Source: an uncultured Prevotellaceae bacterium (lineage in GTDB: Bacteria; Bacteroidota; Bacteroidia; Bacteroidales; Bacteroidaceae). From it: a stretch of DNA of 5,019 bases. The position numbers were made by a program, and so were the translations under genes. Each line of letters starts with the position of its first letter. Position 1 is the stretch's first letter. Location: NCBI GenBank assembly GCA_958404085.1, contig CATXZX010000180.1, forward strand, positions 1 through 5,019, in the 5' to 3' direction. The notes under the pieces were generated by a model. That model searched no databases, was not told where the DNA came from, and saw only the letters and a program-made list of their open reading frames with translations. This document shows, piece after piece, positions 1-5,019 of this stretch.

Positions 1-609
1 GAACGCCTGGTAGACTTTGCCCGTCGCCATCACATCGTCGTGGTGAATGACAACCCGTACAGCTTTATACTGAACGAACATCCGCTGAGTATTCTCCAGA
101 TACCCGGCGCCAAAGACTGCTGCATCGAGTTCAACTCGATGAGCAAAAGCCACAACATGCCCGGATGGCGTGTCGGCATGCTGGCCACCAACGCGCAATT
201 CGTACAATGGATCCTGAAAGTCAAGAGCAACATCGACTCGGGTACATTCCGGCCCATGCAGTTGGCTGCCGCAAGGGCATACGGCAACGACGCGGAATGG
301 CATCGTCGGGCCAACATCGAAACTTATCGCAACCGGCGCGAACTGGCTGGCCGCATCATGGACGCCCTGGAATGCAGCTACGACCCGAAACAGGTGGGCA
401 TGTTCCTCTGGGGACGCATACCCGACCGCTACGCCGAAGCCGAAGAGCTGACCGAACGCGTCCTGCACGAAGCGCGCGTTTTCCTGACCCCCGGATTCAT
501 TTTCGGCAGCAACGGCGCACGCTACATCCGCATATCGCTCTGCGCCAAACCCGAGAAGTTGGAGGAAGCGCTCCAACGCATCGAACAAGCATTTACATCG
601 AATCACTAA
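1..609 (+). CDS. PLP-dependent class I/II aminotransferase, C-terminal half (5' end outside window)
   Basis: The reading frame is already open at base 1 and ends with TAA at 607-609, giving 202 residues of a family usually near 390-400, so roughly the N-terminal half is missing. Visible fold-type I landmarks are DNPY (residues 17-20, the Asp that contacts the PLP pyridine nitrogen and the Tyr near its phosphate), SMSKSHNMPGWRVG (46-59) with K49 as the expected Schiff-base lysine, and YIRIS (175-179) with R177 as the expected substrate-carboxylate arginine. These are established family motifs; the residue roles are assigned by analogy. It is cytosolic. The gene sits 15 nt before a DAHP synthase-chorismate mutase and upstream of prephenate dehydrogenase, so it probably transaminates an aromatic keto acid (phenylpyruvate or 4-hydroxyphenylpyruvate) or prephenate. 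That specificity is inferred from context only; an aspartate or LL-diaminopimelate aminotransferase-like activity is possible. The ATG at 40 is internal and not the start. Confidence 0.93.
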   Translation, partial: ERLVDFARRHHIVVVNDNPYSFILNEHPLSILQIPGAKDCCIEFNSMSKSHNMPGWRVGMLATNAQFVQWILKVKSNIDSGTFRPMQLAAARAYGNDAEWHRRANIETYRNRRELAGRIMDALECSYDPKQVGMFLWGRIPDRYAEAEELTERVLHEARVFLTPGFIFGSNGARYIRISLCAKPEKLEEALQRIEQAFTSNH

Positions 610-624
610 ATAACTTTTTCAACA

Positions 625-1692
625 ATGGAACTAACTATCAAACCATTGAACCTGCCGGGCATCGAAGCGAAACGCCCGCTCATCATTGCCGGCCCATGTA
701 GCGCCGAAACCGAAGAACAAGTCATGAACACGGCCACCGAACTCAGCAAACGGGGAATCAAGATATTCCGCGCCGGAATATGGAAACCGCGTACCAAACC
801 GGGAGGCTTCGAGGGTGTAGGGAAAGAGGGACTGCCCTGGCTGCAACGGGTACAGAAAGAACTGGGCATGCTCACCGCTACCGAAGTGGCTACGGCCAAA
901 CACGTGGAAGCCGCACTCGAAGCAGGCGTAGACATACTCTGGATAGGGGCACGCACGGTGGCCAATCCGTTTGCCGTACAGGAAATCGCCGACTCGCTGA
1001 AGGGTACCGACATCCCGGTGCTGGTCAAGAATCCCGTAAACCCCGACCTTGAACTCTGGATAGGCGGTCTGCAACGCATCAACAGCGCCGGTATCGAACG
1101 CATCGGCGTCATTCACCGCGGATTCTCTTCGTATGACAAAAAGATATACCGCAACCTGCCCATGTGGCACATCCCCATCGAATTGCGCCGCCGCATCCCC
1201 GACTTGCCCATATTGGGCGACCCGAGCCACATAGGCGGCAAACGCGAACTGGTGGCCCCGCTCTGCCAACAGGCCATGGACCTGGGTTTCGACGGCCTGA
1301 TTATCGAAAGCCACTGCAACCCGGACAAAGCCTGGAGCGATGCTTCGCAGCAGGTCACTCCCGATATCCTCGACTTCATACTCAACCGTCTCGTCATCCG
1401 CGACAGCACGCAATGCACCGAAAACCTGGACGCGCTGCGCCGCCAAATCGACGAATGCGACAACAGTTTTCTGGACATCCTGTCGCGCCGCATGCGCATC
1501 AGCCGCGAAATAGGACTCTACAAAAAAGAACACAACATGACCGTCGTGCAGCCGGAACGCTACAACGAGATTCTGGATAAACGCGGCGCGCAAGGTTCGC
1601 TCTGCGGCATGAGTTCGGATTTCATCAAATCCATTTTCGAAGCCATACACGAGGAAAGCGTACACCAGCAGATAGACGTCATCAACAAATAA
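625..1692 (+). CDS. Bifunctional DAHP synthase (type I-beta) / chorismate mutase (AroQ type)
   Basis: This 355-residue fusion should catalyse two steps: phosphoenolpyruvate plus erythrose 4-phosphate to DAHP, and chorismate to prephenate. The DAHP synthase barrel spans about 1-255, with AGPCSAET (22-29; C25 is the likely metal-binding Cys), KPRTKPGGFEG (54-64), GARTVANPF (108-116), VKNPVNPD (134-141), HRGFS (164-168), GDPSHIGG (198-205) and IIESHCNPDKAWSDA (226-240). The all-helical mutase follows at about 266-350: LRRQID (271-276), the LSRR arginines (288-289), K300/K301 and PER (310-312) fit the AroQ active-site pattern. A C-terminal mutase is the arrangement known from Prevotella and Porphyromonas; in Bacillus the mutase is N-terminal. 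In the Prevotella nigrescens enzyme, prephenate binding to the mutase inhibits the synthase, and the same feedback is plausible here. ATG 625 is the first start after the upstream stop and keeps the whole barrel; no clear Shine-Dalgarno is seen, which is normal in Bacteroidetes. The gene is cytosolic, in an operon with its neighbours, and looks intact. Confidence 0.96.
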   Translation: MELTIKPLNLPGIEAKRPLIIAGPCSAETEEQVMNTATELSKRGIKIFRAGIWKPRTKPGGFEGVGKEGLPWLQRVQKELGMLTATEVATAKHVEAALEAGVDILWIGARTVANPFAVQEIADSLKGTDIPVLVKNPVNPDLELWIGGLQRINSAGIERIGVIHRGFSSYDKKIYRNLPMWHIPIELRRRIPDLPILGDPSHIGGKRELVAPLCQQAMDLGFDGLIIESHCNPDKAWSDASQQVTPDILDFILNRLVIRDSTQCTENLDALRRQIDECDNSFLDILSRRMRISREIGLYKKEHNMTVVQPERYNEILDKRGAQGSLCGMSSDFIKSIFEAIHEESVHQQIDVINK

Positions 1693-1701
1693 CACGACAG
1701 C

Positions 1702-2475
1702 ATGAAAATCCTGATATTGGGTGCGGGAAAAATGGGTTCGTTCTTCGTAGACTTGCTGAGCTTCGAACACGAAACGGCCATTTACGACGTCGATGCCAGA
1801 CGACTGCGCTTCATGTACAAGACGCTGCGCTTCACGGATATCGACGAGATAGACGCCTTCGAACCGGAACTCGTCATCAACGCCGTTACCCTGAAACACA
1901 CCATCGACGTATTCCGCGAAGTAACGCCCCACCTTCCGGCAGGCTGCATCCTGAGCGACATTGCCTCGGTGAAGACCGGCATTCACGAATACTACAAGAC
2001 TTGCGGCTTCCGCTATGTATCGACTCACCCCATGTTCGGCCCCACATTTGCCAACCTCGGGGCGCTGAGCAACGAGAACGCCATCATCATCAACGAAGGT
2101 GACTTCATGGGACGCATCTTCTTCCGCGATCTGTACTCGAAACTGGGACTGAACGTCAGGGAGTATACCTTCGACGAACACGACGAGACGGTGGCCTACT
2201 CGTTAAGTATTCCGTTTGTATCGACATTCGCCTTTGCTGCCGTCATGAAGCACCAGGATGCGCCGGGAACCACCTTCAAACGCCACATGGCCATAGCCAA
2301 GGGGGTTCTGAGCGAAGACGAATGCCTGCTGCGCGAGATTCTGTTCAATCCGCGCACCAGCGGACAGGTAAGCAAAATACGTACCGAACTGAAAGAACTC
2401 ATCGACATCATCGACCGCAAGGACGAAGACGCACTGCACAAGTATTTGGAAAAAATACGTCAGCACATAGCCTGA
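1702..2475 (+). CDS. tyrA: Prephenate dehydrogenase (TyrA-type)
   Basis: This 257-residue cytosolic enzyme should oxidatively decarboxylate prephenate to 4-hydroxyphenylpyruvate, the tyrosine branch step. The N-terminal Rossmann fold shows GAGKMG (7-12) and an acidic residue at the end of strand 2 (D29 in IYDVD), which favours NAD(+) over NADP(+) by general rule. SDIASVK (85-91) and THPMFGP (108-114) are signature motifs of the TyrA family, the latter carrying the conserved active-site His (H109). The C-terminal half, with HDETVAYSLSIPF near residues 160-172, is the helical dimerisation domain. The length suits the compact form of the family, with no fused mutase or ACT domain; the mutase is supplied by the gene just upstream, so prephenate producer and consumer are made together. 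The start is 9 nt after the upstream stop, with no strong Shine-Dalgarno. The gene ends 20 nt before a strong terminator. The product is confident; the cofactor choice is inferred. Confidence 0.94.
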   Translation: MKILILGAGKMGSFFVDLLSFEHETAIYDVDARRLRFMYKTLRFTDIDEIDAFEPELVINAVTLKHTIDVFREVTPHLPAGCILSDIASVKTGIHEYYKTCGFRYVSTHPMFGPTFANLGALSNENAIIINEGDFMGRIFFRDLYSKLGLNVREYTFDEHDETVAYSLSIPFVSTFAFAAVMKHQDAPGTTFKRHMAIAKGVLSEDECLLREILFNPRTSGQVSKIRTELKELIDIIDRKDEDALHKYLEKIRQHIA

Positions 2476-2495
2476 CAGAGAGTCCGCCCCACCCT

Positions 2496-2543
2496 AAAAA
2501 CCTCCGCACCGTTATCCGAACGAGCGCGGAGGTTTTTCGTTTT
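2496..2543 (+). terminator. Rho-independent terminator of the aromatic amino acid operon
   Basis: AAAAACCTCCGC (2496-2507) is a perfect 12-bp inverted repeat of GCGGAGGTTTTT (2526-2537). The 18-nt loop holds a smaller nested stem, CGTT (2510-2513) with AACG (2519-2522). The T5 of the right arm is followed by CG and another T run (TTTT, 2540-2543). It starts 20 nt after the tyrA stop codon, as expected for the end of the operon. On the minus strand the right arm is also followed by a T5 run, so weak bidirectional action is possible, but no minus-strand gene points into it. Confidence 0.92.
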
Positions 2544-2830
2544 ATCTGGGACCTTTTTCATTTTACGGGCCTTCTAATCGGAATCGACTACGACACGTTC
2601 GTTTCATAGAGGTTACCTTCCGATAAAAAAATACTCAATCCTCACCATTACCCCATTGTCAAACTGCACATACGTAAAGATACAAAATGGAATCGAGCGA
2701 GGAATACAAAAAAAACAGAATACATTCATCAAAGAAATGTATCATATTGACCTCAGCGCATTCCAAATAATACTTTTCAAGCAATATAGCCTCAATAGTA
2801 CAAGTTTTTTTTTAAAAAACAACACAAAAA
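2544..2830. other. AT-rich intergenic stretch with no recognisable gene
   Basis: No gene, tRNA or convincing repeat is seen here. Base composition falls sharply: 2701-2760 is 19/60 GC and 2821-2880 is 15/60 GC, against 32/60 in a sample of the DAHP synthase gene (1081-1140). The longest open frame (2656-2850, TTG start, 64 codons) is lysine, asparagine and isoleucine rich with no familiar motif, and is what AT-rich DNA gives by chance. A run of nine T then six A (2805-2819) lies just upstream of the predicted promoter and could act as an UP-like or bent-DNA element; that is inference. The composition suggests a horizontally acquired or polysaccharide-locus-like piece. Confidence 0.6.
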
Positions 2831-2862
2831 TTTATTTCGAACTTCATTAATGCCTATATTTG
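2831..2862 (+). promoter_or_regulatory. Predicted Bacteroidetes-type promoter
   Basis: TATATTTG (2855-2862) is an exact match to the Bacteroides -7 consensus TAnnTTTG. TTTA at 2831-2834, 20 nt upstream, differs by one base from the -33 consensus TTTG and has the usual spacing. Transcription would start near 2868-2870, leaving a leader of about 15 nt before the glycosyltransferase ATG at 2884 and about 130 nt before the outer-membrane protein ATG at 3000. It is the only good match found just upstream of either start, so it probably drives both. The prediction is from sequence pattern alone. Confidence 0.6.
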
Positions 2863-2883
2863 GAGTATTCAAACTGATAAGTC

Positions 2884-3036
2884 ATGGAAAATAACGTAAA
2901 AATATCTGTTTGTATTCCTACATACAATTCCGCTTCACACATCCGGGAATGCATAGACAGTGTTATAAATCAATCTTTTACCGATTTTGAATTACAATTA
3001 TGCGTAAGATCTTTTTTTTCAGTATATTTCTATTGA
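2884..3036 (+). pseudogene. Family 2 glycosyltransferase, N-terminal remnant joined to the next gene
   Basis: From ATG 2884 the frame encodes 50 residues and stops at TGA 3034-3036. Residues 5-20 (VKISVCIPTYNSASHI) and the following RECIDSVINQSFTDFEL (21-37) form the classic first strand and helix of a GT-A fold, family 2 glycosyltransferase, the kind that adds sugars to surface polysaccharides in the cytoplasm. In intact members this region is followed by the nucleotide-binding VDDGS(T/S)D motif. Here it is replaced after FEL by QLCVRSFFF, which is only the out-of-frame reading of the next gene's signal peptide. The DDGS and DxD motifs are therefore absent, and family members usually exceed 250 residues. 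The last 37 nt overlap the outer-membrane protein gene. The fragment cannot be a working transferase, but it may serve as a translated leader coupled to the ATG at 3000. A rearrangement breakpoint lies at about 2992-3000. Identification is confident despite the short length. Confidence 0.78.
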
Positions 3037-3896
3037 ACCTTCCTCTATTGTCAGCCGCCCAGGAAAAGCGGGAAAGAGCCATTCTGCTGATGGGGTATGT
3101 AGAAGACTCCTTTACAGGCGAGGCCCTGCGGAAAACACTTGTGGAACTTTACAAGGAAGACGGCAGTTTGGTAGACTCTACCCGTACCAGCCTGTCTTTT
3201 ATGAACGGCGAGCGACGCGCCGTATTCAACTTTAAAAAGGTGGCGAGCGGAAACTATAACATCCGTTTCAGCAAGACGGGATACCAGAGGTTCGACTTAC
3301 CGCTGACACTGAAAGTCTCGTCGCGCGAGACCGAACGCAGCATCAAGCCTGTCTTACTGAAAAAGAACCCGAAAGAAATCATGCTGAAAGAAGCCACAGT
3401 GACGGCCTCGAAGGTGAAGTTCTTCTACAAAGGCGATACACTCGTCTACGACGCCGATGCCTTCCAGTTGTCCCAAGGCTCCATGCTCGACGCGCTTATC
3501 AAGCAACTGCCGGGTGTAACCCTGGACGAACGGGGACGCATCCGCGTAAACGGGCGTTTTGTGGAAAGTCTGCTCCTGAACGGACAGGATTTTTTCCGCA
3601 AAGACCGCAGCATCATGTTGGAAAACCTGCCGGCCTATACAGTGAAGAACATCAAGGTTTACGAACGCGATGCCGACGAAATGTTACGCATGATAGACCG
3701 CGAAAGCATAAAAAAGTCGCTGGTGATGGATGTCATCCTGAAACGGAAATACTCCATAGGCTGGCTGGCAAATACCGAATGGGGATATGGCAGCGAGGAC
3801 CGTTACCTGGGACGATTGTTCGCCCTGCGCTTTACCCCGCACTCGCGCATAGCACTGGTGGGTAACCTGAACAATATATATAAACGACAACCGTAA
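3000..3896 (+). CDS. Outer-membrane beta-barrel / TonB-receptor-like protein, N-terminal part (frame broken at 3875-3882)
   Basis: This 298-residue frame encodes the front of a large Bacteroidetes outer-membrane protein. Residues 1-20 are a signal peptide (MRK, hydrophobic core, then LLSAAQ, with cleavage likely before Q21). Residues about 28-115 resemble the carboxypeptidase-regulatory-like beta-sandwich found in front of SusC-like and related receptors (MGYVEDSFTGEAL at 31-43). Residues about 129-230 are plug-like: LKEATVTAS (129-137), GDTLVYDADAF (145-155), LIKQLPGV (166-173), RIRVNG (180-185) and LLNGQDFF (192-199). A barrel strand begins near 255. The last five residues (YKRQP) are out of frame: the normal reading should run NNINDNRKPGED and continues in another frame from 3883. 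As it stands the product would lack nearly all of its barrel and should not function. No Shine-Dalgarno is seen before ATG 3000. A role in nutrient uptake or surface assembly is only a family-level guess; substrate unknown. Confidence 0.85.
   Translation: MRKIFFFSIFLLNLPLLSAAQEKRERAILLMGYVEDSFTGEALRKTLVELYKEDGSLVDSTRTSLSFMNGERRAVFNFKKVASGNYNIRFSKTGYQRFDLPLTLKVSSRETERSIKPVLLKKNPKEIMLKEATVTASKVKFFYKGDTLVYDADAFQLSQGSMLDALIKQLPGVTLDERGRIRVNGRFVESLLLNGQDFFRKDRSIMLENLPAYTVKNIKVYERDADEMLRMIDRESIKKSLVMDVILKRKYSIGWLANTEWGYGSEDRYLGRLFALRFTPHSRIALVGNLNNIYKRQP
3875..3882 (+). repeat. (TA)4 microsatellite at the frameshift site
   Basis: Four TA units follow AACAA and precede AACGACAACCG. With four units the upstream frame reads NNIYKRQP and stops. 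With two units it would read NNINDNRKPGED, and with five NNIYINDNRKP, both continuing into the long barrel frame. The present state thus differs from the apparent parent by a 4-bp TATA gain (or by 2 bp missing from a five-unit form). The tract could change length by slippage, although four units is short for a fast-switching site. Confidence 0.8.
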
Positions 3897-5019
3897 GCCG
3901 GGAGAGGACAATAGCTGGACACCCGACCAACTGTCGACCGGCCTGCAACGCTACAAGATGGCCGGACTGGACTACACCATAAACTTCAAAGGAACAGGGC
4001 ACCGCGTCTCGGGCGAAGCGACCATGAGCCGTACCGATGCCGACAACCGCATCACCACCAATCAGGAAAACTTCCTGCAAGGGGGAAATACGTACCAGCG
4101 CGAACAGAACCGGTCGGAAGACCGCAACGTCTTGTTTCAGACCCGACACGAACTGATGCTCAAACTGAACAACAACGTAGGCCTGGCCTTTAAGCCCGAA
4201 GTGCGCTACCGCAACTACTCGAACCGGGGAGGGTTGGTGGCAGGTACTTTCAACGAAGACCCCGAAAACACCGTAACGACCGGGCTCATCGACAGCCTCT
4301 TCAGACCGATGGCAGGCGAAACGCTCCGGCGTATTCTGCTGAACCGCAACGTGCAAACGCTGTATGGACGCGGAAACGCGCTGGACGCAACGGCTAAAGT
4401 AGAACTGCGCATGGGAATGCCCCGTTCAAAAGACTACCTATCGGCCGACATCACCGGAAACTACGTGGACGAGCGGAAGGAAAGTTTCCGCCACAATCTG
4501 CTGGAGTATGCCTCCGAGGCATCGGACTTCCGCAACGAATACACTTTCATGCGACCGGAACACGGTTTCTCGTTGCGGGCCAACGCCGAATACATGTACA
4601 GGCCGGCCAGCCCCGAATGGATATTATTCGCCAGATACGACTTTGCCCACCAGAACATCACGAACCGACGTGCTTTCTACCGCCTCGAAAAGTTGAGCGG
4701 ATGGGGAATCGACACCGAGAACCGCCTGGGCAGCCTGCCTTCGACAAACGACTGGAAAAACCGGACCATTGACGACGGAAACAGCTACGATGCCGAACAA
4801 AGCGTAGATGCCCACACCCTGACAATCAACGGCGCATGGCATGCGGAAAGACACCGTATAAAATGGGAGATAGACCCGTGGATAGCCGTATCGTACCTCG
4901 GCAAACAGATGGAATACCGCATGACGAAAAATACGCAACGCCCCAGCCGCTACGATGTATTGCTGAATCCGGGCATATCGGTTGCGGTAGAACCGGACAG
5001 GAAAGTATGGCCGCGAATC
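3883..5019 (+). pseudogene. Outer-membrane beta-barrel protein, C-terminal continuation (frame-shifted, runs off window end)
   Basis: This frame is open from 3871 (after an in-frame TGA at 3868-3870) to the last base without a stop, which is far longer than chance in GC-balanced DNA. From 3883 it reads NDNRKPGEDNSWTPDQ, a natural continuation of the barrel that begins in the preceding frame. It then shows long alternating-residue strands rich in Tyr, Arg and Asn, for example VGLAFKPEVRYRNYSN, GFSLRANAEYMYR, WILFARYDFAHQN and WEIDPWIAVSYLG, typical of outer-membrane barrel strands with polar loops between. The first ATG in frame is at 3958 and lacks a signal peptide, so separate translation would not give an exported protein. 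Reading across from the 3000-3896 frame needs a net +1 shift at the (TA)4 tract. The C-terminus lies beyond the window. Whether the gene is dead, phase-off or a sequencing artefact cannot be told from one sequence. Confidence 0.85.

Noticed and set aside
631..2181. 516-codon minus-strand open frame opposite the aro and tyr genes
   Set aside because: It lies antisense to two confidently identified enzymes and shows no domain of its own. Long antisense frames arise from the codon bias of GC-balanced genes.
2461..2563. 33-codon minus-strand frame starting MKKVPDK and running through the terminator
   Set aside because: It consists largely of terminator hairpin sequence and the reverse of the tyrA end; no promoter or family resemblance is seen.
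2580..2696. Direct repeat GGAATCGA at 2580-2587 and 2689-2696
   Set aside because: An 8-bp repeat about 100 bp apart is expected by chance, and neither copy coincides with a junction or gene edge.
2675..2710. Possible minus-strand promoter (reverse complement TATCTTTA with CAAA downstream)
   Set aside because: The -7 match is imperfect, the spacing (24 nt) is too long, and there is no minus-strand gene for it to serve.
2656..2850. 64-codon open frame with a TTG start in the AT-rich spacer
   Set aside because: It has no recognisable motif, low-complexity composition (Lys, Asn, Ile, Phe) and no ribosome-binding or promoter signal, and it overlaps the predicted -33 region. AT-rich chance ORF is the simpler reading.
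3868..3900. Programmed +1 ribosomal frameshift joining the two outer-membrane frames
   Set aside because: No recognised slippery codon context or stimulatory structure is evident, and removing one TATA restores a natural protein sequence, so a 4-bp length change explains the break better.
3832..4356. 174-codon minus-strand open frame opposite the outer-membrane gene
   Set aside because: It is antisense to the barrel-coding frame, has no motif and no start signals, and is best explained as a shadow of the coding strand.

Overview
The window looks like a chromosome segment from a gut-type Bacteroidales, probably Bacteroides or a close relative. The signs are a DAHP synthase with chorismate mutase fused at its C-terminus, start codons without obvious Shine-Dalgarno sequences, a Bacteroidetes-type -7 element (TATATTTG) and a large outer-membrane barrel protein of a kind common in this order. 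The genus is inferred from these features, not from a search.

Positions 1-2475 hold three tightly packed plus-strand genes for phenylalanine/tyrosine synthesis: the C-terminal half of a PLP-dependent class I/II aminotransferase, a complete DAHP synthase-chorismate mutase, and a complete prephenate dehydrogenase. Gaps are only 15 and 9 nt, so they should form one operon, which ends at a strong intrinsic terminator (about 2496-2543). Together they cover the first committed step of the shikimate route, chorismate to prephenate, prephenate to 4-hydroxyphenylpyruvate, and probably the final transamination.

Positions 2544-2883 are AT-rich and hold no convincing gene. They end in a good match to a Bacteroidetes promoter (about 2831-2862). 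Directly behind it, at 2884, begins an unmistakable N-terminus of a family 2 glycosyltransferase. After about 37 codons that similarity stops abruptly, at or just before the ATG (3000) of an unrelated outer-membrane protein.

Positions 3000-5019 encode that outer-membrane protein: signal peptide, carboxypeptidase-regulatory-like domain, plug-like domain, then the start of a long beta-barrel. Its frame is broken at 3875-3882 by a (TA)4 tract. The upstream frame stops at 3896, while the barrel continues in the +1 frame without a stop to the window end. Two or five TA units would restore the frame, so this is either a pseudogene, a switched-off state of a slippery tract, or a sequence error.

The most notable region is 2830-3900: a promoter and glycosyltransferase start spliced onto a receptor-like gene that also carries a microsatellite frameshift. 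I see no CRISPR array, tRNA, rRNA or transposase.
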